A stretch of 11,680 nucleotides of DNA from contig OUQQ01000626.1 of the NCBI GenBank assembly GCA_900404475.1, forward strand, positions 1 through 11,680, read 5' to 3'. The DNA is from Spongospora subterranea (Eukaryota; Endomyxa; Phytomyxea; Plasmodiophorida; Plasmodiophoridae). The position numbers were made by a program, and so were the translations under genes. The notes below the pieces were generated by a model, which saw nothing but the letters and a program-made list of their open reading frames with translations, was not told the origin of the DNA and made no database searches. This document shows positions 1 to 7,479 of this stretch, piece after piece; positions within the stretch are counted from its first letter, which is position 1; each line of letters opens with the position of its first letter.

Positions 1-170
1 TATTCGTCAGCAATCGTGCTTCCTTTAATTGTACCTGACTGAAGATCGTTAGGTGTCGTCGAAACCTTCACTGGGAAAACAACTTGTATCTGGGAAAATT
101 CCTGGTCAAACGGGGACTTCCTATTATTATGATAACAAAGCACTACATACAGTATACGGACTCTTAACAT
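1..170 (-). CDS. possible unidentified gene, partial at left edge
   Basis: On the minus strand a frame is open from an ATG at 168-170 to the window edge (56 codons, no stop). Its product is not recognised; visible pieces are KSPFDQEFSQ and VVFPVKVSTTP. Upstream of the KSP segment the DNA reads ataataatag, a plausible 3' splice site with its AG at 121-122, so the real exon may start at 120 and the ATG-proximal residues may be intron. It would be transcribed divergently from FEN1 and share the 171-513 upstream region. The evidence is only an open frame with a protein-like C-terminal half, so this may be chance. Confidence 0.35.
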   Translation of the reverse strand, partial: MLRVRILYVVLCYHNNRKSPFDQEFSQIQVVFPVKVSTTPNDLQSGTIKGSTIADE

Positions 171-224
171 TACTGTAGATAAATATACACTTAACTGTAT
201 TTACAAGTGACTGCGCACAGTGTT

Positions 225-251
225 GGATCAATTTTGGATCCAAATTGATCC
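225..251. repeat. 27-bp near-perfect palindrome upstream of FEN1
   Basis: The arms GGATCAATTT and AAATTGATCC flank a central GGATCC, giving a dyad that is perfect except for one extra T in the left arm. It lies 12 bp upstream of the E2F-like octamer. It could be a dimeric factor site or chance. Confidence 0.6.
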
Positions 252-262
252 CGCCCGAAAGA

Positions 263-270
263 TTTCCCGC
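263..270 (+). promoter_or_regulatory. E2F-consensus octamer TTTCCCGC
   Basis: TTTCCCGC matches the E2F/DP consensus TTT(C/G)(C/G)CGC exactly and lies 244 bp before the FEN1 start codon. FEN1 is an S-phase gene in many eukaryotes, so such a site makes sense, but an octamer match alone is weak evidence. Confidence 0.4.
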
Positions 271-513
271 ACACTGATGATGCGGTCTTTCATGAGTCAG
301 GGTATTGTAGCAACACTGCAGGGTAACGTGACTCCTCCGCGGCAGCAAAATGTAACGTGTAAAGTAGCGCAGTTTCATGAACGTGTATCCATGGAAGATA
401 CAGCTCTGTGTATGAATGATCTGCGCGACCTTCCCCAGGAAACCACAAAGGAACGGGACTACGAGAACAAGAGTGGTGACATAGACTCGTTCAATCCCAT
501 TTAATAAAGCGAC

Positions 514-2121
514 ATGGGAATTAAAGGTGTGTCGGAATCTGAAGAGTTCGTTCAGTGCCTAACAAGTGCTTTGTTGCAAATCATAGGCTTGTCCAAACTT
601 ATTTCGGATTATGCCCCATCTGCTGTCAAAGAGAAGGAAATTTCTCACTACTTCGGTCGGAAGATTGCCATCGATGCCTCCATGGCAATATATCAGGTCA
701 TTAGTGATAAATTAATTTTAGTTTTCTAGTCTAATTTAAATATGTCCTGTTCGGTTTCACTGGCGGATTGCTGTGTGTTTATGGTCCTGGTGTTTTCAGT
801 TTATGATCGCTATTAGAACTACTGGTGAGTCGGCCGGTCAACTAATGAACGATAATGGGGAAGTTACCAGCCATCTACAAGGACTGTTTCATCGCACAAT
901 TCGGATGATGTCGAACGGAATAAAGCCTGTTTACGTGTTCGATGGCAAACCTCCAACGATGAAGAGCGGCGAAGTATATTTGGCCACATCTTTTGCAAAG
1001 CTAGAAGTGCTTAAAATCTATAGTTATTGAAGCGGTTTGAACGCCGAACAGAAGCAGAAGCAAGTCTTTCGACTGCCACACAAGAAGCCAATCATGCTGA
1101 CATCGATAAATTCAGGTACAGCTGAGCCTGACCATGTTATCCTTTGACCTACGAATATCTGTGTTTAGTCGCCGAACTGTCAAAGTGACAAAAGAAAACA
1201 ACGAGGAATGTATAAAGCTGCTTTCTTTGATGGGCGTTCCGATTGTCAGAGCACCTTGTGAAGTACGAGCCTTATCGAACTGAGAATATTATTTAATCTT
1301 GATTAAAGGCGGAGGCTCAATGTGCTGCCTTAGCTAAGGAAGGAGTCGTTTTCGCAACCGCCACGGAGGATCTTGATGCACTTACTTTCGGAACTCCAAT
1401 TTTGTTAAGATATCTTACGTACGAAATCGTTATATTCCAGTAATGTTCCGCCTGAGTTTACATCACTGTAGTTTTTCTCAAGCGAGAAAGATGCCTGTGG
1501 CAGAGATCCATTTGGATGAAGTTCTAAAAGGGCTCGACATTACGATGGAACAGGTGCAGCTGTTCTTTCCCATTCAGAAATTGTGTATACTCATTGGGCG
1601 GTAGTTCCGGGAACTGTGCATCCTTTGTGGGTGTGATTACACAGGTTCTATTCGCGGCATTGGTCCTCAAAAGTCACTGGCATTAATCAAAGAATATTCC
1701 GACATTGAAACCGCGCTTAAGCACATTGATACCAAGAAATACGCGTGAGCTGGTATTGCCGTGATTGCTTCCAACCTATTGAGACACTTTTACGGAATTT
1801 AGTGTGCCGGACGACTTCTTGTATCAAGAATCGGAAAGACTCTTTATTTCTCCCGAAGTATTACCAGCTGGTTCTGTAAAGCTGGAATGGAAGGCTCCAG
1901 ATGAAGATGGACTGATTAAGTTCTTGGTTGACGAAAAACAGTTTGATCTTGATCGGGTAAAATCAGGATTAGCTAAGCTCAAAGAGGCAAAAAAGAAAAG
2001 TTCTCAACAACGGTTAGAATCCTTTTTTGGCGCTGCAGTTGTCACAAAACGCAAAGCTGTATCTGCAACGAAGGAAAAGAAACCCGCCAAAAAAAGGGCA
2101 ACAAAGTCGAAGGCTAAATAA
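514..2121 (+). CDS. FEN1: flap endonuclease 1 (9 exons)
   Basis: Structure-specific 5' flap endonuclease and 5'-3' exonuclease of the XPG/Rad2 family; it trims Okazaki-fragment flaps and acts in long-patch base excision repair, bound to PCNA in the nucleus. Exons: 514-526, 587-696, 800-973, 1024-1115, 1169-1262, 1309-1418, 1472-1553, 1605-1744, 1803-2121; introns 60, 103, 50, 53, 46, 53, 51 and 58 nt, all GT-AG. The spliced product is 377 aa (human 380). The N-domain starts MGIKGLSKLI with the free-N-terminus Gly2. Metal ligands are visible as D34, D89, E161, E163, D182, D184 and D236 (human numbering +3 after a small insertion near 50-54); K96 and R103 match the catalytic K93/R100. The H2TH motif is IRGIGP at 241-246. 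A PCNA-interacting QQRLESFF lies at 340-347, then a Lys-rich tail. All catalytic residues are present, so it should be active. Intron 2 uses a weak GTCATT donor. Confidence 0.97.
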
Positions 2122-2122
2122 A
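2117..2122 (+). terminator. AATAAA overlapping the FEN1 stop codon
   Basis: A canonical poly(A) hexamer overlaps the TAA stop at 2119-2121. Cleavage 10-30 nt downstream would give a very short 3' UTR ending near or just short of the oppositely oriented GTF2H4 stop codon. Confidence 0.6.
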
Positions 2123-2161
2123 TATCCCACTATGTTTAGAGCGCGACCATTCAAAGTAAGA

Positions 2162-4155
2162 TCATGAGCCTGCCGATGTGCGTAGCTGGTTAATATGGTT
2201 TCGGATGGAATCGATGTGCTCCTTTTTGGTGATAAACATCATTTTCTCATCTGATTTCCACACAATAAATGATTGCCCTTCCCCATACGATAAGAGCGAT
2301 TGGTATTCGTCGCGGTCCTACCAGAAAATAACAGGTATCTGAGGTGATGGCGATGGGTCTATAATATCCGAAACATACTTTGAATTGTCTGAATAAAGCT
2401 GCAGACATATACTTCAAACGGTTACGTTCGGCCTAACCAAAATTTAAAAAAAAGGATGAAACCGAGCAAGATTTGATGGTACCTCCCAGAGCCTAAGCTG
2501 ATCGGCGACATTATCAGGAGGAGCTACTTGGCTGTTGTTTTCAACGATGTCCACACCTTCATGTCTGATTAGAGAGGCCGGATGCGCATAGTCGCGAAGG
2601 AATGCGATGATTTCTTCTGCACCGATACCGATCCCTAGCGCTTTGGAGACCGTTTTCTTGGTTATCCGCCCTGGAACACGTCATTCCGGTACCCAGGATC
2701 AGCAGAGCCGACTCACCGACGACCACGTTGGGTAATTTGGCTTCTAACCCGGCAAACATGTTGAGGAGGGCAATTTGCAGGGGTGAGGTTGTATAAGCAT
2801 AAACCTAAAGTAACAATGAGTACGTCGCCTGTTTTGAGAATGTTAGAGATGCTACCTTGAAAGTAGTTTCGACAATAATGAAGCGATCCTGAGTAAAATT
2901 GGTTTCTTGGCAATGAGTCCCAGACGACAGACTAATTGCGAGACTGGTCGGATAGTAAAACTGACTCCCTTCTGACAAAAAAAGCTTAAAAAAACTTGAC
3001 GAACCAATACGACCGAAAGCTAACCGTCACGATGAATGAGACCGAACTGGAAAAGATCGTCGACAACAGTCTTTTGAGATTTGGTTAACAGTCGCACTGA
3101 ATAACCCTAAACGGCGATGTCGATATCAACTTATGACCAAGTCATGACACTTTGTACCTTCCCCAATTCTAAAAACCCTAATCGAAAAAGAAACGACAAA
3201 ACTTCGTGTCGACTCATTTTGCGTCTCTGCACAGGACAACAATCACATGACGGTATCCAGCCGATTGTTTCGATTACCTCCAAGTTTCGAATATATCCAA
3301 TCAAAATCGTCCAAAGTTGCGTGTACAAGTCCTTAAAAAGGAACTTGAAACCAGAACTGGTAGGACCTCCAACTCCACTGGAAATTGTGAGATTTCGTAA
3401 AACGGATTCACTACAAGTTGATTCTCACATCAGATCCATATCTTTCAGCAGGTTTTGGACAGGTTTTGACGGTGGGGAGAACCGTTTCGAGCCGACCATG
3501 AAATGCAATATCTGAGAAAATGATCAGATATGGTTGCGGGCATTGTCGGAGGGAATACCATATCCCATCTCGTATCGGCAGTGGCGCTAAGCTGGTCCAA
3601 TGATGGAGGTTTCGGATCATCAGCTAACGCATCAACACTAGAAGACAATTCGTCACAATCTGCGACGGCCGATCGACAAAATACCCAACTTGATCTCAAC
3701 GGGCAACAGCGACGCATACATCGCACGATGGAAATTCTCATTCAACACGAACTCATCATCGGAACTGGATAAGATGTTGTATTCAGAAGATTGTGCCAGG
3801 AGTATGTAAAGGCACCTACAGTTTCACCCGATTAAGAAGGTGCAATTTATGGCAATCATTGAGCATGTTGTTATAGAGGGCGATCGAACGAGAACGAACC
3901 CATGATTTCAATACATTCTCATGGATTACCTGCCCTGGACATAGCGCCATAAGCCGGCAGATACATTGCTTGGCGACTCTGCAACCAAGAGATGATCAAT
4001 GTCGAGTCCAAGCCCCACCAGGCAAATTCACTCGGATCCGACCTGGATAACGACCTGAACACAGCCAGGCACGTATACTGATCAGCGTATAGGGAATCAA
4101 GGGTGCCGGAATCGGTGCTCGACAGATAATCCATGATGCTGACGGGCGCCTCCAT
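2162..4155 (-). CDS. GTF2H4: TFIIH core subunit p52/Tfb2 (13 exons)
   Basis: The p52 subunit anchors the XPB helicase in core TFIIH and stimulates its ATPase; it works in promoter opening and nucleotide excision repair. Exons (minus strand): 4155-4043, 3978-3820, 3764-3685, 3623-3559, 3511-3429, 3377-3278, 3226-3158, 3106-3025, 2971-2856, 2804-2717, 2670-2483, 2432-2379, 2317-2162; introns 46-64 nt. The product is 450 aa (human 462). Family blocks in order: YTCLAVFRSL (27-36), RWDM-ILHFMVGS (136-147), EVLSFLFRLGF (208-218), YYPTSLAISL (256-265), YAYTTSPLQIALL (291-303), FLRDYAHP (342-349) and DQLRLWE (375-381). The last exon (400-450) is the C-terminal domain that in other species pairs with p8/Tfb5. 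The start ATG at 4155 gives an N-terminus of family length. The least certain junction is intron 3 (3684-3624); a 25-nt intron ending at 3660 would also keep frame but is implausibly short. Intron 1 uses GTCGGA. The 3' end is tail to tail with FEN1. Confidence 0.94.
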
Positions 4156-4392
4156 TGTGCAACTATCGCCGGAACTAGGCACCGACCTCAATCACAAACG
4201 GAACCACGTGCGGAACTGCCCATCCGCCTCGGCATTTCACAACACTACGGAGCCCAACTACTTGGAGATCAAACCGTATCCGATCGTCTGAAACATGTTG
4301 GTAGAGCCGAGGTGTCGATCGCCGCCGACATCAAACAGGTCCTATATATCGGCGGCGAGCATCTCTCGATCAACCAAAGAGCGATGGAATAA
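4093..4392 (+). other. unexplained 99-codon open frame, antisense to GTF2H4 5' end
   Basis: From the TAG at 4090-4092 to the TAA at 4390-4392 the plus frame has no stop. The half lying outside GTF2H4 reads like protein (RLGISQHYGAQLLGDQ, then RLKHVGRAEVSIAADIKQV) with many CG-rich codons. The only in-frame ATG is the second-last codon (4384), so as a gene it would need an upstream exon; a gtatag acceptor-like end sits at 4087-4092, but that is inside the conserved p52 first exon on the other strand. I cannot identify it. A decayed exon or chance are both possible. Confidence 0.2.
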
Positions 4393-4476
4393 AAGAGAGT
4401 GTTTGCAGCAAATGGCGACACCGATTTGATAACAACGTTATATTGATTGATTTTTAAATTTAATGTGCTGGGTGGG
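4156..4476. other. intergenic, GTF2H4 upstream region
   Basis: This lies between the 3' end of the 105-aa membrane-protein gene and the GTF2H4 start codon and must hold the GTF2H4 promoter. ATTAAA on the minus strand at 4464-4459, 13 nt after the upstream gene's stop, may be its poly(A) signal but is very close. The plus strand carries an unexplained open frame here (4093-4392), listed separately. Confidence 0.4.
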
Positions 4477-4849
4477 TCAAGATTGTTTGGTTCCTTTCCC
4501 TTTAGCATCGCTGATATCTATATACCTGCGTTGGATCGTCTCAAGACGCTTGTCCAGATTTTTTCTTTCCACAATCAGTTTAGCCGCTTCCTTGCGATCA
4601 TTCGAGCTTAATGCCCAATCAATATGATATTGGATTTCATCTCGCTGACTCCGCATTGTACTATACTCTATGATCTCCAATTGGAATTACGATTATTGCC
4701 ACCTGCCAATTCGTGCAAATACCTTTCTCGACTGCCATCAATTGGTTCCGCTTCTGAATGGCGTTGTAGATAAACATGGAGACACCAGCAACAACAGCGA
4801 CCACGGCGGTCAAGATCGTGAACTGGATTAGAGAATTATTAAGCTCCAT
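4477..4849 (-). CDS. small membrane-anchored coiled-coil protein (2 exons)
   Basis: Not recognised. Exons 4849-4723 and 4667-4477 join across a 55-nt intron (gtattt...catag, phase 1) into a 105-aa protein. The intron is inferred because the second frame continues only if spliced and the length matches neighbouring introns; a 28-nt alternative (4702-4675) keeps frame but is too short to be likely. Residues about 10-29 are one hydrophobic helix (ILTAVVAVVAGVSMF); the rest is charged and heptad-rich (RKEAAKLIVERKNLDKRLE), ending in a basic GKGTKQS tail. This fits a single-pass protein with a short N-terminal end and a helical C-terminal arm; which membrane is unknown. It is transcribed divergently from the 94-aa gene. 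Confidence 0.62.
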
Positions 4850-5244
4850 TATCGGTTGATGGCGTGTAAACCCGGCTGGAATTCAGATGATGATGGCAGA
4901 AATTGCAGGGACGTTTAGAGACTGGATGGCGATAAACAGGTAAAGAGAAAGATAGAGAGAGAGATAGTCAAGAACTGAGTAAGAACTGCACAGGACGAGG
5001 GCACAGCAGCACAGGTAGGAGGGGGTATGTGACGAGTTGGGGAGAAAGGGTAACACCAAATGACGGGCCCAATGGCGCTATACAGGGCATGGGCACCGTC
5101 CCTAAAATAGAGCGCGATTGACCAATCAGACTGGGACCCCCCTCCCCCTTGAGAAATCAGCACGAACAGGGTTTGTTGCCAGAACTGGCTATTCAGCTAT
5201 TAAAGTTAACAAATTACGAACAACATATTAAGGAATAACATCAA
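4850..5244. promoter_or_regulatory. upstream region between two divergent small genes
   Basis: No gene seen. It contains a GA-rich tract at 4942-4966, a CCAAT box at 5122-5126 (inside GATTGACCAATC) and two C-runs at about 5137-5147. The placement between two start regions pointing away from each other suggests a bidirectional promoter. Confidence 0.4.
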
Positions 5245-5263
5245 ATGGCATCCTGGAAAGCTC

Positions 5264-5337
5264 GTAAGGACCACGATGTGCCTATACAAACATCGCATTC
5301 AACGCATCGGGCATTAGTTTAACAAATATCTGCTCAG
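5264..5337 (+). other. putative 5' leader intron of the 94-aa gene
   Basis: GTAAGG donor and tctgctcag acceptor with a TTTAAC branch-like element 12-17 nt before the acceptor; 74 nt. Splicing would leave 5338-5358 just ahead of the ATG at 5359. No coding join in the main frame is possible. Confidence 0.4.
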
Positions 5338-5358
5338 TTCCTGGCACATTTATTCAAG

Positions 5359-5695
5359 ATGTCAATCGTTATCAAAGATGAACGCGCTCAAATCTGCCGA
5401 CTCGAAAGATCGTTGTGCAGTGGTATCGACACGAATTCGATAATTTCATATCCCATAATCGTGGCGATTGCAAGAGAATCTGAACCCCCGGTTTCTGTCT
5501 GAATCCCTTTTATCTCCCAATGAAGAAACTGGACCGCACAACGATCAATTCGATGTAAACCCTAGTCGTATGATTTACCTTCCCAGACAGACGAAATCCC
5601 TATCCCCGATTGCCTATGTGTTGACGAACGTGCAATCGGGATTGAAATTGAAGTTTGACCATCCATTACCTAGAAAAATAGAGCCCAAAACCTGA
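5359..5695 (+). CDS. uncharacterised 94-aa protein (2 coding exons)
   Basis: Not recognised. Exons 5359-5422 and 5475-5695 join across a 52-nt intron (gtatcg...gcaag, phase 1), giving 94 aa. It starts MSIVIKDERAQICRLERSL, a likely short helix, then a Pro/Asn-rich middle, then RMIYLPRQTKSLSPIAYVL and an end rich in Lys and Pro. There is no signal peptide, membrane helix or known motif. Upstream, ATGGCATCCTGGAAAGCTC at 5245-5263 followed by a good donor GTAAGG (5264) and a ctcag acceptor (5337) suggests a 74-nt first intron. Joined that way the first ATG runs out of frame with the main product, so either that exon is 5' leader with a short upstream ORF or the model is wrong. AATAAA follows at 5731-5736. 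Confidence 0.55.
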
Positions 5696-5730
5696 ACAAT
5701 GCCCTGTACGCGTCATTAGCATGGCGCCTC

Positions 5731-5736
5731 AATAAA
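5731..5736 (+). terminator. poly(A) signal AATAAA of the 94-aa gene
   Basis: Canonical hexamer 35 nt after the stop of the upstream plus-strand gene, in the 168-bp gap before the convergent RPS24 stop. It supports a real transcript. Confidence 0.6.
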
Positions 5737-5863
5737 TATCGGCGGTAAAATGCGACGATAACAAGGGGGCTGGTTCTGGCATTGAACAGATCCAAACTGA
5801 CGAATGATCTATGCGGGTAAGAAATTGTATTAGCTAGACACACAGGATAACCATGATTTGGGA

Positions 5864-6317
5864 TTATTTGCCACCACCAATAGCGGCTTTCTTGACACCG
5901 CGAACTTTCTTTCGGCGATTCTTGAGCTCTTTGAGTTGTTTGCGAGACTTCTCAACGGTTGTGGCCAGGCCATTACGGACCAGGCGGTATTTGGGCTCGA
6001 TCATTTTGGCCTCATCCAGGGAGTCGTAGATGAGGGCGAATCCGGTTGATTTGCCACCACCGAACGCGATCTGGAAACCGAACACGAATATGGTCTTGAC
6101 GTCCTTCACCTTGAACATGCGCGCCAATTGCTCCATGATATCGGCCTTGGAGACACTGGCCCGGTTAGGATGAATTACATCCAGAACCTGAACAAATTCG
6201 TCAGATTTTTCGGCGACAACGACAACATCGTCGAGGTTTACTGACCATCTGTTTACGGCTGAGTAAACGGTTGGTCATGAACTTGCGCGTACGCAGGGTG
6301 AACGACGTCGACGACAT
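5864..6317 (-). CDS. RPS24: 40S ribosomal protein eS24 (2 exons)
   Basis: Structural protein of the small ribosomal subunit, needed for 18S pre-rRNA processing. Exons 6317-6246 (24 codons) and 6187-5864 join across a 58-nt phase-0 intron with donor GTCAGT and acceptor ttcag. The product is 131 aa, the family's usual length. Diagnostic parts: N-terminal [18 protein letters not shown] (7-24), the LDVIHPNRA strand (26-34), [17 protein letters not shown] (about 57-73), IYDSLDEAK and [12 protein letters not shown], then a basic KNRRKKVRG helix. The end GGGK is a short tail compared with some eS24 proteins. Start: the ATG gives the conserved few residues before the TxRTRKF block. Wording around YRLVRNGLA and VRGVKK is closer to fungal than animal eS24. 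Confidence 0.97.
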
Positions 6318-7110
6318 GCTGATATCAATCAACCGGAAATATTCGGGACAGATTGGATGGCAGGATTGGAGGTTTTGGCACTACGGACTCCGTGACGCAG
6401 TGTATTCAACAACACAATATGATCTCTGCTCTAATATCGGGGACGAATTCGGGGCAACTTTAACACATCGAAATTGATTGTCAGACGAAATCTCCCGATG
6501 ACGCACAATGATCGTTACCTTTCAATACGCCAGGTCAATAGAAGCCAGAATTGGGGAACGATAATGGAGCTGGTCTGAAAACAATCAGCGGTATAGCAGT
6601 TGCTTCGTACAGAAAGAGGGTTTTGCTACCACATTCAAGTAAGCCTTAGGATTATATAATCGAAATTATAATACTTGTCTCAGAAAAACTCTTTGTGCCT
6701 TATCAAAAACCAGAATAGCCACGTCCCCTTGGACATAGTTATCGGAAATACCAGATTGTCATTTTCTCATTTTCAGCTTGAGTGCCAATCGACAAGTTTC
6801 TGGTTGCATCATCAGGGGGATGAGTTCATTTGTAAAACAAACACTAAAAAAACAAAAATAAAAAATCTTAAAATGAGAACTTCAATTTAGCATTGTCTAT
6901 GCGGTGGCAGTCACTCAGAGAACGTACATCAGGGCAGTCTCACGATTGTCAGGTAATGGTCGCATATCCGATTCAGATCCCCTTCCGATGCTCCAATACC
7001 ACAATTCCAGCATTCATTCGAGCCCTCAATCGATACCGTCATTAATTGGCAACGGCTTTGCTGTCTGGGAAACACGACTACAGTACTTGATAACATTTTA
7101 CCAACAACAT
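6318..7110. other. region without a recognised gene, coding-like on both strands in part
   Basis: Holds the RPS24 promoter at its left. On the plus strand an intron-like gtaagc...ctcag (6640-6683) precedes an open frame to 6890. A second plus frame (6892-6952), ending CGATTGTCAG, meets a 58-nt intron-like gtaatgg...attccag (6953-7010). On the minus strand an overlapping frame reads ECWNCGIGASEGD and ends at a gtgaga...gcatag intron-like segment of 47 nt. No model gives a recognisable protein, and the two strands contradict each other, so I call none of them. Confidence 0.3.
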
Positions 7111-7378
7111 TCAGGTGCTTTGATTTTGGTCCAGTCCGTTGGTTTCCAAAAAAGAAAGGGTGTTTAAGTGTTGAGCATATCCATCAATATGATCAAGGTC
7201 ATCCACTGCTAGATTGTCAACATATTGGCCTGCTCATTTTAGTGTAACAGATAATCCATTGATTCAAAACGAGGGCAATGATAAAAGCCAGCCTGAACGT
7301 CCCAATACAACAACCTCTTCTCGAAAACGTTGATTTGCCCCGATAAATGTTTAGCTCAATGAATCGAACGATATCCAT
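7111..7378 (-). CDS. putative small membrane protein (weak model)
   Basis: ATG at 7378 opens 43 codons plus 1 nt; a 43-nt intron (7248-7206, gttaca...agcag) joins to 7205-7111, giving 74 aa. The N-terminus is basic (YRGKSTFSRRG), residues about 25-43 are a hydrophobic segment (LAFIIALVLNQWII), and the second exon is acidic (LDDLDHIDGYAQHL). It would begin about 80 nt beyond the DRC4 poly(A) signal on the same strand. The GTTACA donor is poor and no homolog is recognised; unspliced, the frame stops after 52 aa. Treat as a hypothesis. Confidence 0.25.
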
Positions 7379-7455
7379 AAGTTGCAATCCGATTGGGGTC
7401 GATTAGGGCATCGGTGGTATCAAAATTTGACAGATGGTTTGCAGTGGTTTCTGTC

Positions 7456-7461
7456 TTTATT
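7456..7461 (-). terminator. poly(A) signal AATAAA of DRC4
   Basis: AATAAA on the minus strand, 18 nt downstream of the DRC4 TAG stop (7480-7482), in the usual position for a short 3' UTR. Confidence 0.65.
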
Positions 7462-7479
7462 CGGTAGAATATGGTCAGG

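Larger units (their letters stand above)
171..513. promoter_or_regulatory. FEN1 upstream region, possibly divergent
   Basis: No convincing gene lies here; the longest plus frame (220-504) has no ATG start at its head and no recognisable domain. The stretch contains a near-perfect dyad at 225-251 and an E2F-consensus octamer at 263-270, listed separately. It would have to contain the FEN1 promoter and possibly that of the left-edge minus-strand gene. No clear TATA box precedes the FEN1 ATG. Confidence 0.5.

Noticed and set aside
220..504. Plus-strand 94-codon frame upstream of FEN1
   Set aside because: It opens at TTG, has no recognisable domain, ends just before the FEN1 ATG and would occupy the FEN1 promoter; it cannot splice into the conserved MGIKG start.
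3411..3428. 18-nt intron in p52 (gtgaga to cttgtag)
   Set aside because: In frame but too short to splice; the acceptor at 3378-3379 gives a 51-nt intron and restores the family's spacing between LLKD and TSSGFKFL.
3117..3515. Plus-strand 132-codon frame
   Set aside because: It is antisense to four well-supported p52 exons and their introns; its sequence has no family resemblance.
3660..3684. 25-nt intron in p52
   Set aside because: It keeps frame but is far below the other intron lengths; the acceptor at 3624-3625 gives 61 nt and a product length that fits the family.
4675..4702. 28-nt intron alternative in the 105-aa gene
   Set aside because: It keeps frame, but every other supported intron in the window is at least 46 nt, and a 55-nt alternative (4722-4668) with a GTATTT donor also keeps frame.
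4915..5163. Minus-strand 82-codon frame upstream of the 105-aa gene
   Set aside because: Its content comes from the GA-rich tract and C-runs; low complexity, no start context, no homology signal.
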